A stretch of DNA of 41,990 nt from Ruminococcaceae bacterium UBA2857 (GCA_002350705.1 DEFH01000033.1:6651-48640), one strand, 5' to 3'. Counted from the first letter of the stretch, positions 7,879 to 15,952 are shown. A program made the numbers and translations. Notes: generated from the sequence alone by a model not told the origin.

Positions 7879-8576
7879 AAATCCTTGCCATTGATACCAG
7901 TGCTTCACCGGTATCAGCCGCTGTCACGGACAACGGCAGACTTCTCGGAGAGTTCTTCCTCAACACCAAAACCACTCACAGTCAGACGTTAATGCCAATC
8001 GTGGAGGCTCTCCTCAAAACTACCGGTACCAATATCCAAGACATTGATATTTTTGCCGTCAATGCCGGTCCGGGTTCGTTTACCGGTGTCAGAATCGGTG
8101 TTGCCTCTGTCAAGGGCATGACCATGCCGCTCGACAAACCATGTGCTTCCGTATCCACTCTGGAAGCAATGGCTTACGGTCTGCCGTATCCTAACGGCAT
8201 TGTGTGTGCTGTCATGGACGCTCGCTGTGCACAGGTTTACAATGCCCTTTTCAGACTCTCCGACAGCCAACCCGAAAGGCTCACTCCCGACAGGGCTCTG
8301 AGTATTGATGAACTTGCACAGGAACTTCAGAACTACACCGAAACGATTTATCTTGTCGGTGACGGTGCGGAAATCTGTGATAAAGCATTTGCGGAAATGC
8401 AAAATGTCATTCTTGCACCCGAAAATATTCGTTATCAACACGCTTACGGTACAGCCAAAGCTGCCGAACAGCTTGCACAGAACAACCGGCTCTGCTCATC
8501 TGACAGGCTTATGCCTGTTTATCTCCGACTGCCGCAGGCGGAACGTGAACTGAAAGCCAAACACCAAAAATCATAA
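7875..8576 (+). CDS. tsaB: tRNA t6A biosynthesis protein TsaB
   Basis: A 233-residue ASKHA-fold protein opening MKILAIDTSASPVSAAV, with the diagnostic NAGPGSFTGVRIGVASVKGM block (about residues 63-82) and VCAVMDARCAQVYNALF. TsaB is the scaffold for TsaD in t6A synthesis. The start overlaps the tsaE stop by 4 bases. rpiB follows after 16 bp. Confidence 0.95.
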   Translation: MKILAIDTSASPVSAAVTDNGRLLGEFFLNTKTTHSQTLMPIVEALLKTTGTNIQDIDIFAVNAGPGSFTGVRIGVASVKGMTMPLDKPCASVSTLEAMAYGLPYPNGIVCAVMDARCAQVYNALFRLSDSQPERLTPDRALSIDELAQELQNYTETIYLVGDGAEICDKAFAEMQNVILAPENIRYQHAYGTAKAAEQLAQNNRLCSSDRLMPVYLRLPQAERELKAKHQKS

Positions 8577-8592
8577 AAGGAGAATCTCATCC

Positions 8593-9045
8593 ATGAAACT
8601 TGCACTTGCTGCCGATCACGGTGCTTTTGAACTGAAAGAAAGCATCAAAAAACATCTTGATGAAAAAAATATCGAATACCACGATTTCGGCTGTTATTCC
8701 AAAGAATCTGTCGATTATCCCAGATATGCCTATTATGCCGCTGCTGCCGTTGCCAAAAATGAATTTGACTTTGGCATTATCTGCTGTACAACAGGTCTGG
8801 GCGTGTCTATGGCTGCCAACAAAGTACATGGTGTCCGTGCAGCCGTCTGCACCAATGAAATGCTTGCCGAAATGACTCGCAGACACAACAATGCCAATGT
8901 CATCTGCATGGGACAAAATGTTGTCACTCCCGAACTTGCCAACAAAATGATTGATATTTTCATCTCCACCGAATTTGAAGGCGGCCGCCATGAACGCCGT
9001 GTCAATCTCCTTACCGACATCGAAAACGGTATGGTCTTAGACTGA
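8593..9045 (+). CDS. rpiB: Ribose-5-phosphate isomerase B (RpiB/LacAB family)
   Basis: A 150-residue protein. AADHGAFELK at the N-terminus holds the phosphate/substrate residues, followed by VDYPRYA. Then comes the active-site loop with Cys followed by TTGLGVSMAANKVHGVRAA (canonical C-G-T-G here reads C-T-T-G), and RRHNNANVICMG. It interconverts ribose 5-phosphate and ribulose 5-phosphate in the pentose phosphate pathway. SD AAAGGAG precedes the ATG. It is probably the last or second-last gene of the fhs operon. Confidence 0.93.
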   Translation: MKLALAADHGAFELKESIKKHLDEKNIEYHDFGCYSKESVDYPRYAYYAAAAVAKNEFDFGIICCTTGLGVSMAANKVHGVRAAVCTNEMLAEMTRRHNNANVICMGQNVVTPELANKMIDIFISTEFEGGRHERRVNLLTDIENGMVLD

Positions 9046-9075
9046 AAATTATATGCTCCGAAAGGAAGTGTAAAA

Positions 9076-9819
9076 ATGGTAAAACAAAGATTACATATCC
9101 TTCTGCAATCAAAATTAATGCTTGCATTGCTCATCCTATTGTTTACGGAAACAGCTTGGAGCACAGCAGAGGTTGTTTTTACATTTGTGCAGATGAATTC
9201 GCCATATATCAATGATTACATCCTGCAAAATTATGCGGCAAGAGTAATCGTTTACACGATAAAAGCGTTGCTGACAGCTGTACTTTCCGTGCCGGCTATG
9301 GGAATATTCCGACAGGCAAAAAAGGATAACGGAGACATACAAAAAACATTGAGAAATATGAAAACGGTCTCATTGATATTTGCCGTTTTATGTTTTGGTT
9401 CAGGTTTGGCTTATGCTGTGTACTCGTTCCCCATTCGTTTTGAATTTGATGCTGTCCTGTTGTACGGTATTCCGTTTACTGTCTTTTTGGAGTTATTTTC
9501 TGTTTCACTGTCCGCTTCCTCTTTGAGTAAAACTCTTTCAACAGGTGAAAATGTCAGCACAGGTCTTGTCTTACTGCAAGTAAGTTCCATGACGGCATTT
9601 TTACTCAAGCTGACAATGGCAGGACTTATGTTTTTAGTAGGCATCTATGGAGCGTCCATGTCTGATACAAGGGGGCTTTTGGTGACACAACTGTTCGGAA
9701 CATTTGCATTCAACATGGCAGTCAATATGATATTGTTCTTTCTCGCCAAAAGATGTTACGAAATTATCCACAACGATAAAAAATTTGACAGAATCATCAG
9801 CAAACTCAACCACGCTTAA
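9076..9819 (+). CDS. Polytopic membrane protein of unknown function
   Basis: A 247-residue protein with about six hydrophobic segments: near residues 13-30, 52-72, 92-115, 122-142, 160-184 and 195-220. Its polar C-terminal tail is about 25 residues long. I recognise no catalytic or transport motif. It has SD AAAGGAAG, starts 30 bp after rpiB on the same strand, and is followed by a terminator, so it may be the last gene of that operon. Codon usage is slightly more AT-rich than in rpiB. Confidence 0.75.
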   Translation: MVKQRLHILLQSKLMLALLILLFTETAWSTAEVVFTFVQMNSPYINDYILQNYAARVIVYTIKALLTAVLSVPAMGIFRQAKKDNGDIQKTLRNMKTVSLIFAVLCFGSGLAYAVYSFPIRFEFDAVLLYGIPFTVFLELFSVSLSASSLSKTLSTGENVSTGLVLLQVSSMTAFLLKLTMAGLMFLVGIYGASMSDTRGLLVTQLFGTFAFNMAVNMILFFLAKRCYEIIHNDKKFDRIISKLNHA

Positions 9820-9826
9820 AACAAAA

Positions 9827-9864
9827 GGCAGGACGGAATTATCAGAAATCCGCCCTGTCTTTTT
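9827..9864 (+). terminator. Terminator after the membrane protein
   Basis: An imperfect 14-bp stem (9827-9840 with 9846-9859) followed by TTTTT. It ends the rightward fhs-rpiB group. Confidence 0.75.
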
Positions 9865-9893
9865 AATTGCTAATTGCTAACTGCTAATGGCTA

Positions 9894-10052
9894 TCAGCAG
9901 CCACAGCCGCAGCCGTTGTTGTCACCGCAGCCGCATCCGTTGTTGCAGCCACAGCTGCCGTTGTTGTTGCCGCAGCAGCAGCAAAGGATGATGATCAAAA
10001 GAATGATCCAGCCACAGCCACCGTTACCGCCAAAAAATCCATTGTTACACAT
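9894..10052 (-). CDS. 52-residue Cys/Gly/Asn-rich small membrane protein
   Basis: A small gene with a near-perfect SD (AAGGAGG, 9 bases before ATG at 10052) encodes 52 residues. A short Gly/Asn-rich start (MCNNGFFGGNGGCG) leads into a hydrophobic helix WIILLIIIL, then CCCC and a tail of alternating Cys-Gly and Asn-Asn-Gly. Thirteen of 52 residues are Cys. It resembles small Cys-rich and YjcZ-type proteins often linked to sporulation in Firmicutes, but the resemblance is one of composition only. The opposite strand carries an open frame that lacks an SD. Confidence 0.7.
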   Translation of the reverse strand: MCNNGFFGGNGGCGWIILLIIILCCCCGNNNGSCGCNNGCGCGDNNGCGCGC

Positions 10053-10121
10053 AAGAAATTTCCTCCTTCGTAATGTTTATACTACATATTACTCAGGCAA
10101 GGAAAATGTGTGACAGAATTT

Positions 10122-10361
10122 TCAGGAAACGGAGGATTGCTGCATGGAGGATGCGACATCCATCATCATGCCCAGCGTTACCCAGTACACCAGCAGTCCT
10201 GCCAACAGTACTCCCGCAAATATGGTAGCCACTGCAACAATCGTTATGGTGTCCTCTGATTTTTTCAGTTTCTTCATAATGAGTATAACGACAATTCCTA
10301 TCGCAATCACCGCTCCCAGTATGATGCACAATATTTTCAGTACTTCTGTATCAATCAGCAT
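10122..10361 (-). CDS. Small two-helix membrane protein
   Basis: A 79-residue protein with two hydrophobic segments: about residues 8-28 (ILCIILGAVIAIGIVVILIM) and 40-62. A Lys-rich loop (KKLKKSED) separates them, and a Met/Ser-rich tail ends the protein. The ATG at 10361 has GAAGGGA 8 bases upstream; an in-frame TTG at 10385 has none. It lies 70 bp upstream of the Cys-rich small gene and on the same strand. No function is recognised. Confidence 0.6.
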   Translation of the reverse strand: MLIDTEVLKILCIILGAVIAIGIVVILIMKKLKKSEDTITIVAVATIFAGVLLAGLLVYWVTLGMMMDVASSMQQSSVS

Positions 10362-10479
10362 AACAAAAATCCCTTCTTTTCTCAAAAATTACCCCTTGAA
10401 AGGTCGATTTTTCCTCGTTCCGGGCGTATCAGTGAAAAGAATTTTTCTTTTTACAATACCCGAAAGCGAAGTGAATTTC

Positions 10480-10611
10480 ATGGAATACAATCAAATTTAT
10501 TACAGTTCTCTCGGCAACCGTTGTTATATCGACGAAAACGGTGATGAATATGATGACACCGATATTGCCTATGAACGTGCCGTTGATGACGCTTTGACCA
10601 ATGAAAATTAA
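10480..10611 (+). CDS. 43-residue acidic hypothetical protein
   Basis: A short frame encoding 43 residues rich in Tyr, Asp and Glu, ending on a stop that overlaps the convergent znuB stop. Its codon use resembles neighbouring genes, and it begins at an ATG with only a weak SD-like AGCGAAG. It is a C-terminal part of a longer open frame whose upstream half looks like a shadow of the opposite-strand gene. No family recognised. Confidence 0.4.
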   Translation: MEYNQIYYSSLGNRCYIDENGDEYDDTDIAYERAVDDALTNEN

Positions 10612-11450
10612 GCCGCAAATTTTCTGGCACCGATCCTGTCAGATACACTGCCTATCGCTGTAAATATCAGCAGTACTCCCACATTCACAATGACAATGCT
10701 TGCACCGACAGGCGTATTGCACCGATACGATACGATCAGCCCTGCCACAGAGCATACAACCGCAATCACAGCCGAACAAATCACAACGCTTTTAAATCGC
10801 CTGCATACTCTCATAGACGTGATCGCAGGAAAAATAATCAGGCTTGAAATCAGCAGTGAACCCATCATTTTCATTCCCACTGTGATTGTGAGTGCTGTCA
10901 GCAGGGCAATGATCATATTATAAATTCCTGCTTTTGTGCCTGTTGCTTTTGCAAAATTCTCATCAAATGTCACGGCAAAAATCTTGTTGTAAAACAATAT
11001 GTACATCACAATAACAATCACGGAAAGTACAATGCATATCACAATATCCTTTTGCGACATAGCAATCACACTGCCAAACAAATAACTGTTGATATCCGTA
11101 TTCATGCCCGTTGTCATGGTGGCTACCATAATGCCAATCGCCAAAGCTGCCGTTGAAATAATCGCTATGGCGGAATCTCCCTTAATTTTGCTGCTGCCGC
11201 TGATTCTCAGCAGAAAAAATGCCGCAATCACTACAATCGGTATCGCAAATTCCAACGGTGACGCAACATTCACGGCTGCCGCTATCGCTAACGCTCCGAA
11301 TCCCACATGGGACAAGCCGTCGCCTATCATGGAATACCTTTTCAGTACAAGACTCACTCCCAGCAGTGCCGCACACAAGGAAATCAGCGAACCGCCTATC
11401 ACTGCTCTGACAATGAAACTGTACGAAAACATTTTCAAAATTTCTTCCAT
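10608..11450 (-). CDS. znuB: Zinc/manganese-type ABC transporter permease (ABC-3 family)
   Basis: A 280-residue inner-membrane permease with about eight hydrophobic helices. Family landmarks are LKRYSMIGDGLSHVGFGALAIA near residues 37-58, GDSAIAIISTAALAIGI, and VGMKMMGSLLISSLIIFPA near the C-terminal third. SD GGAGGGG precedes the ATG. It is the last gene of a leftward regulator-znuA-znuC-znuB operon and starts 3 bp after the ATPase stop. Zinc is the most likely metal, by analogy with family members that sit beside a Fur-type regulator. Confidence 0.9.
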   Translation of the reverse strand: MEEILKMFSYSFIVRAVIGGSLISLCAALLGVSLVLKRYSMIGDGLSHVGFGALAIAAAVNVASPLEFAIPIVVIAAFFLLRISGSSKIKGDSAIAIISTAALAIGIMVATMTTGMNTDINSYLFGSVIAMSQKDIVICIVLSVIVIVMYILFYNKIFAVTFDENFAKATGTKAGIYNMIIALLTALTITVGMKMMGSLLISSLIIFPAITSMRVCRRFKSVVICSAVIAVVCSVAGLIVSYRCNTPVGASIVIVNVGVLLIFTAIGSVSDRIGARKFAA

Positions 11451-11453
11451 CCG

Positions 11454-12158
11454 CTATTTCCCCTCCGCAAAAAAATATTTTCCTTTGGCACTCTGCATAT
11501 AGTCCGCTGTCGTGCCGAAAAACGTATCGCCTGCATCCAAATGCAGAATATGGCTGGCATACTTCACAGATGACTGTATATCATGCGATACCATGATAAT
11601 CGTAATACGTTCTTTTTTGTTCAGCTCCTCAATCAGCCTGTACATTTCCTCCGTAACAATCGGATCCAGTCCCGTGACAGGCTCATCGAGGAGCAGTATT
11701 TTTTTGCTGGCACACAACGCCCTTGCCAATAACACTCTCTGCTGCTGTCCCCCCGACAAATCCCTGTAACTTCTTTTGGACAGGTGTTCAATGCCCAGAC
11801 GCTTGATATTGTCAAGTGCCGCCTGCTTGTCGATTTTGGAATAAAACGGCATAAAGCCGCAACTATTCAGTCTGCCCGATAATACTACTTCATATACACT
11901 GGCAGGGAAATCCTTTTGTGCCGGTGTCTGCTGCGGCAAATAACCGATTTCATTGGCTTTCAGACCGTCTCCCCGTGTAATTTTACCGTCAGCAGGTGCT
12001 TTCAGACCGAGCAAACCTTTCATCAAAGTGCTTTTGCCGGAACCATTCTCTCCTACAATGCACAGATAATCTCCTTCATTGACTTCAAAGCTCAGATTTT
12101 TGATAACACCCGTATTTTCATACGAAAAAGATACTTGATTACAGCCAATCAATGCCAT
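11454..12158 (-). CDS. znuC: Zinc/manganese-type ABC transporter ATP-binding protein
   Basis: A 234-residue ATPase with Walker A GENGSGKST (residues about 37-45), Q-loop GYLPQQ, signature LSGGQQQR, Walker B ILLLDEP and switch His in MVSHD. It energises uptake by the permease and binding protein encoded beside it. Its ATG overlaps the stop of znuA (ATGA), and SD GGGAGG lies inside the end of znuA. Confidence 0.92.
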   Translation of the reverse strand: MALIGCNQVSFSYENTGVIKNLSFEVNEGDYLCIVGENGSGKSTLMKGLLGLKAPADGKITRGDGLKANEIGYLPQQTPAQKDFPASVYEVVLSGRLNSCGFMPFYSKIDKQAALDNIKRLGIEHLSKRSYRDLSGGQQQRVLLARALCASKKILLLDEPVTGLDPIVTEEMYRLIEELNKKERITIIMVSHDIQSSVKYASHILHLDAGDTFFGTTADYMQSAKGKYFFAEGK

Positions 12159-13099
12159 CAGGACAATGCCTCCCTTAAAGCCTTGATATTTCCCTGCATT
12201 AAGGAATCATAACTTACACCGTTATCAAATTCTTCCTGTGTCACGTTATGGCAGGAATGGAATGTCAATTTTTTGGCTCCCGTACTTTCACAAATCGTAT
12301 CCGCTACCTTGCCGCTTGAAAACTCGATCGCAAATACAACGGGAATTTTTTCTTCCTTTACCTTGTCAATCAAAAAGGAAATCGTGGCGGCACTCGGCTC
12401 CGTTTCCGAAGAACAGCCCGGAAATGCGGCATAATATTGCAGATCATACGCATCCGCAAAATAACGGAACGGAAATCTGTCTCCGAAAATCAGTGTTTTT
12501 CTTTTGGCACTGTCGGCAATTTCCTGAAATGCATAATCCAGTGCCGCCAGCTTTTGACAATATACAGCCGTGTTATTGCTGAAATACGAAGCATTTTTGC
12601 TGTCAAGCTCCGACATTGCCGCTGTGATTTGTCTGACAATTTTATCGGCATTTTTCGGGGAAGTCCACACGTGTTCATCATATTCTGTCTCGTCACTGTC
12701 GTTTTCTTCCGACTCCATGCCCTCAACCAATTCTTCCCGCACCTTATCCACACAGTCCATCAGAGCAATCACTTTTTTGGGCTTTCGGTCGCCTGATTCC
12801 AGAATATCCCTCACCCACTCGTCAGACTCTCCGCCTACATAAAGAAACAAATCACATTCCTGTATGCTGATAATATCCTGCGGTGTGGGATCATAACTGT
12901 GACTTTCCGTTCCCGGTTTTAACAGCATGGACACATTCACCCTGTCTCCGCCAATCTCTCTTGCAAAATCATAAGGCGGAAAAATCGTTGCTACAATATT
13001 TAACTTTCCGTCACTTTTGGTTGTTTTTTTCGCACCGCAGGCACACAATGCTCCCACCATGACTGCCATACCCAACAGTATGCATAGTATTTTTTTCAT
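12158..13099 (-). CDS. znuA: Zinc-type ABC transporter substrate-binding lipoprotein (variant)
   Basis: A 313-residue cluster A-I binding protein. The signal peptide ends in a lipobox (LCAC, Cys21), so it is membrane-anchored. Metal-site landmarks: H67 in GTESHSYDP and H143 in DEHVWTSP. The third position, normally His before the AFGYF-type motif, reads GDRFPFRYF (Asp207). The usual His-rich mobile loop is replaced by an acidic Glu/Asp-rich one at about residues 124-142. It overlaps the Fur-type regulator stop by 4 bases. Binding of zinc or another divalent metal is inferred from family and context. Confidence 0.88.
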   Translation of the reverse strand: MKKILCILLGMAVMVGALCACGAKKTTKSDGKLNIVATIFPPYDFAREIGGDRVNVSMLLKPGTESHSYDPTPQDIISIQECDLFLYVGGESDEWVRDILESGDRKPKKVIALMDCVDKVREELVEGMESEENDSDETEYDEHVWTSPKNADKIVRQITAAMSELDSKNASYFSNNTAVYCQKLAALDYAFQEIADSAKRKTLIFGDRFPFRYFADAYDLQYYAAFPGCSSETEPSAATISFLIDKVKEEKIPVVFAIEFSSGKVADTICESTGAKKLTFHSCHNVTQEEFDNGVSYDSLMQGNIKALREALS

Positions 13100-13533
13100 C
13101 CGTTACTCTCTCCCACTTTATTTTCTTCTGCAAGACAGGCTTTGCATTTGCCGTAAAACACCGTCCGAAAAGGATTCACCGCAAAACCATGTTCCGAAAA
13201 AATATGCTCTGCCAATTCATTCAAATGGCTGCACTCCAAATGTATTAAACAGCCGCATCTTTCACACATTAAATGAAAGTGTTCCCGACACTGCTTGTCG
13301 TCTGCATACTGGAAACACGCTCCCACAGCACCGTCTACCGTATATTTTCTGACAAAGCCCTGTTCCAGCAGTTTTTCCAGATGTCTGTAAATCGTGGTAA
13401 CGCCCACAGACATTCCTCTTTCAGCGAAACTGTCACTGATCTGATTGACCGTAACATGACTGTTCCTGTGTTCCATCATATACCGCAAGACAGCTTCTCT
13501 CTGCTTTGTCTTGTAACCGCCCGCATTTGACAT
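13096..13533 (-). CDS. Fur-family metal-dependent repressor, probably Zur-like
   Basis: A 145-residue regulator. A winged-helix N-terminus (TKQREAVLRYMMEH, VTTIYRHLEKLLEQGFV) leads to the metal-binding half with HFHLMCERCG and CKAC, giving the two Cys pairs of a structural zinc site. Its position as first gene of a znu-type operon, with coupled overlap, points to zinc control, but PerR- or Fur-like specificity cannot be excluded by eye. A dyad overlapping its promoter suggests autoregulation. Confidence 0.88.
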   Translation of the reverse strand: MSNAGGYKTKQREAVLRYMMEHRNSHVTVNQISDSFAERGMSVGVTTIYRHLEKLLEQGFVRKYTVDGAVGACFQYADDKQCREHFHLMCERCGCLIHLECSHLNELAEHIFSEHGFAVNPFRTVFYGKCKACLAEENKVGESNG

Positions 13534-13558
13534 GGTTCCCGCTCCCTCTTTACGAATT

Positions 13559-13573
13559 TGAAAAGCATTTTCA
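13559..13573 (-). promoter_or_regulatory. Candidate Fur/Zur-type operator dyad
   Basis: TGAAAAGCATTTTCA is an inverted repeat with 6-base arms and 3-base centre, touching the -10 box of the regulator/znu promoter. The position is right for a repressor site. The sequence is not the Bacillus Zur consensus. Confidence 0.55.
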
Positions 13574-13601
13574 TTTTACACTACTACAGCAGGATTGTCA
13601 A
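13573..13601 (-). promoter_or_regulatory. Promoter of the regulator-znuACB operon
   Basis: On the minus strand TTGACA (13596-13601), 17-bp spacer, TAAAAT (13573-13578). Confidence 0.8.
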
Positions 13602-13651
13602 GTACCTTTTACACTTCCTTGCCGTTCAAGCAAATTGCACAAATTCATGAC

Positions 13652-13680
13652 TTGAAAAAACTATCATTTTATGTTATCAT
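13652..13680 (+). promoter_or_regulatory. Promoter of sufCB
   Basis: TTGAAA (13652-13657), 17-bp spacer, TATCAT (13675-13680), about 30 bp before the sufC start and divergent from the znu promoter. Confidence 0.75.
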
Positions 13681-13719
13681 TGAATGAACTGCTAAACTTA
13701 CACAAAAAGGATGATCGAA

Positions 13720-14445
13720 TTGCTAAGACTGGAAAATATTTCATGGAGTACGCCTGACGGTGTAGGTGTACTGAAAAATCTGAATCTCACGATTCCTGAC
13801 GGTAAACTGGTCGTGATTACCGGTCCCAACGGCGGCGGCAAAACCACTCTTGCCAAAATCATTGCCGGCATCTACCGGCAGGACAGCGGAAAAATTTATC
13901 TTGACAATCAGGATATTACTGATATTGACATTACAGAACGTGCGAAAATGGGTATCAGCTTTGCCTTTCAGCAGCCTGTACGCTTCAAAGGAATCACCGT
14001 GCAAAAGCTCATGGAGCTTGCCGCCGGAAAAAAACTTGAAAGAGATGTTTTATGCGATATTCTGAGCAAGGTCGGCTTGTGTGCCGGAGAATATGTGGAC
14101 AGAGAAGTCAATGCCACTCTCTCGGGCGGTGAGATCAAAAGAATCGAAATTGCAACCGTTCTCGCCAGACATACCAAACTGACCGTATTTGACGAACCCG
14201 AAGCAGGTATTGATTTATGGAGCTTTACCAATCTGATTCATACCTTTGAGGAAATGCGTCAGAAAATCGACGGCACTATCATGATCATCTCCCATCAGGA
14301 GAGAATTCTCCGGATTGCCGATGAAATTGCTGTCGTGGCTGACGGTAAAATTGCTTCATCCGGTCCTGCCGAAGAAATGATGGAGAAACTTGCTCAAAAC
14401 AGCGGCATGATGGGAAGATGTTCAAAACAGGAGGCGTTATTTTAA
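13720..14445 (+). CDS. sufC: SufC-like Fe-S assembly ATPase
   Basis: A 241-residue ABC-type ATPase with Walker A GPNGGGKTT, Q-loop FQQPVRFKG, signature LSGGEIKR, Walker B TVFDEPEAGIDLWS (the D-E-P-E-A-G-I-D form is typical of SufC) and switch His IISHQ. TTG at 13720 is preferred because AAAGG lies about 9 bases upstream; an ATG at 13711 directly abuts that SD. Its stop overlaps the start of the SufB-like gene (TAATG). With no sufD, sufS or sufU nearby, the pair resembles the minimal two-gene SUF-like systems (SMS) described in anaerobes and archaea. Confidence 0.9.
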   Translation: MLRLENISWSTPDGVGVLKNLNLTIPDGKLVVITGPNGGGKTTLAKIIAGIYRQDSGKIYLDNQDITDIDITERAKMGISFAFQQPVRFKGITVQKLMELAAGKKLERDVLCDILSKVGLCAGEYVDREVNATLSGGEIKRIEIATVLARHTKLTVFDEPEAGIDLWSFTNLIHTFEEMRQKIDGTIMIISHQERILRIADEIAVVADGKIASSGPAEEMMEKLAQNSGMMGRCSKQEALF

Positions 14446-15362
14446 TGAAAGAAATTACCAAAGACCTTTTAAAAGAAATCTCCGAATGGAACGGAGAATT
14501 CAAAGGAGCTTATAATATCCGTGAGGACGGTGCCTGTGTGGGACGTGTCTCCAGCAAGAATATCCGCATTGAATCCAAAAAAGACCAGCCCGGTCTTGAA
14601 ATTTTCATTGCCGCCAACACCAAAGGCGAAACCGTTTCGATTCCTGCCTGTGTCACTCACGGAGATGTAGACGATCTTGTATACAATGATTTCTATGTAG
14701 GCGAAAATGCCGATGTCATTATTGTAGCAGGCTGCGGTATCCACACCGAAACAGGTGAGCCTGCCCGTCACAACGGTATTCACCGCTTTATTCTCGGCAA
14801 AAATTCCAAAGTCAAATATCTGGAAAAACACATCGGTACCGGTCACGGTACCGGACTGCGTTCCATTGATCCTGTTACGGAAGCCGAACTTGATGAAAAT
14901 GCGGTTCTGGAAATGGACACCGCTCAGATTGGCGGTGTGGACAGAACCACCCGCAATACTTCCGCCAAACTCGGTGCAGGAGCAAAACTTCTCATCCGTG
15001 AAAGAATCCTTACCGAAAAAGAACAGACTGCCAAAACAGAATTCCGTGTCGAACTCAACGGAAAAGATTCCGGTGTGGACTTGATTTCCCGTTCCGTTGC
15101 AAGAGACCATTCCCATCAGGGTTATCACTCTGTCATTATCGGCAACGCTCCCTGTACGGGACATTCCGAATGTGATGCGATTATTTCCGAAAACGGCAAA
15201 GTAGATGCTGCCCCCGAACTCCATGCCCGTGACAATGATGCCGCCTTAATTCATGAAGCCGCTATCGGTAAAATTGCAGGCGAACAGATCCTGAAACTGC
15301 GTACTCTCGGCTTGACGGAAGAAGAAGCCGAAGCCACCATTATAGACGGATTCCTCAGTTAA
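14445..15362 (+). CDS. sufB: SufB/SufD-like Fe-S scaffold protein (short form)
   Basis: A 305-residue beta-helix scaffold, much shorter than classical SufB (about 470). Recognisable parts: VYNDFYVGENADVIIVAGCGIHTE, HRFILGKNSKVKYLEKHIG, RTTRNTSAKLGAGAKLLIRE, ISRSVARDHSHQGYHSVIIG and the C-terminal block CDAIISENGKVDAAPELHARDNDAALIHEAAIGKI with a candidate cluster-ligand Cys and the conserved E/H/D residues. The ATG at 14445 overlaps the sufC stop and has AGGAGG. It forms, with SufC, a candidate complete Fe-S assembly complex. Confidence 0.9.
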   Translation: MKEITKDLLKEISEWNGEFKGAYNIREDGACVGRVSSKNIRIESKKDQPGLEIFIAANTKGETVSIPACVTHGDVDDLVYNDFYVGENADVIIVAGCGIHTETGEPARHNGIHRFILGKNSKVKYLEKHIGTGHGTGLRSIDPVTEAELDENAVLEMDTAQIGGVDRTTRNTSAKLGAGAKLLIRERILTEKEQTAKTEFRVELNGKDSGVDLISRSVARDHSHQGYHSVIIGNAPCTGHSECDAIISENGKVDAAPELHARDNDAALIHEAAIGKIAGEQILKLRTLGLTEEEAEATIIDGFLS

Positions 15363-15432
15363 TATTTGTCAGACAAATTCCATAATATTTTGATTTTTTC
15401 ATACAAATACTACTTTAAAAAGGTGGGTTTGT

Positions 15433-15822
15433 ATGAAAAAATTTTTTGGCTGTAATTTTGTTCTGTTCAGTATCGGAGGATGTCTCTACGGGCTGACAGA
15501 AATCCTATGGAGGCACTATACACACTGGTCTATGATTCTTACAGGCGGTACCTGCTTTACCGTGCTGTACAGGATTTTTCAAAAACAAATGTTCTGTTCC
15601 CTATGGCTCAAATGTATGATTGGCAGTACAGTTATTACTTCTGCCGAACTCATTGCAGGCTATCTCTTCAATATCAAAATGAAACTGAATGTCTGGGACT
15701 ACTCCCGTCAGCCGTTCAACTTTCACGGACAAATCTGTCCTCTTTACAGTTTGTTATGGGGACTGCTCACATTGCCTGTATCGTATCTGTGCAAATGGCT
15801 CAACAAAACATTTCAGCTGTAA
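15433..15822 (+). CDS. CmpB-type putative ABC transporter membrane protein
   Basis: A 129-residue protein with about four hydrophobic segments. The signature NVWDYSRQPFNFHGQICPLYSLLWG (residues 86-110) has the W-D-Y-S, N-x-x-G-x-I-C pattern of the PF06541-type (ABC_trans_CmpB) small membrane proteins common in Firmicutes. Role unknown. SD AAAGGTGGG lies before the ATG. It sits alone between the suf pair and the ClpP-class gene. Confidence 0.75.
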   Translation: MKKFFGCNFVLFSIGGCLYGLTEILWRHYTHWSMILTGGTCFTVLYRIFQKQMFCSLWLKCMIGSTVITSAELIAGYLFNIKMKLNVWDYSRQPFNFHGQICPLYSLLWGLLTLPVSYLCKWLNKTFQL

Positions 15823-15871
15823 TTTCTGCATTGCTTTTTTCATATATTTTAAAAAAAATAGCAATCCCTAC

Positions 15872-15900
15872 TTGAAGATTCCGCAAAAAAATGTTATACT
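15872..15900 (+). promoter_or_regulatory. Promoter of the ClpP-class protease gene
   Basis: TTGAAG (15872-15877), 17-bp spacer, TATACT (15895-15900). It shows that translation begins at 15953 and not at a longer upstream in-frame start. Confidence 0.75.
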
Positions 15901-15952
15901 CATGTGTATATCGCTTCCCGCTTTGTCCATCATAAGCTTGGGAGGCGTTAGT

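Noticed and set aside
14469..15224. Leftward open frame of 251 codons
   Set aside because: Antisense of the SufB-like gene with Phe/Gly/Asn-rich composition and no SD.
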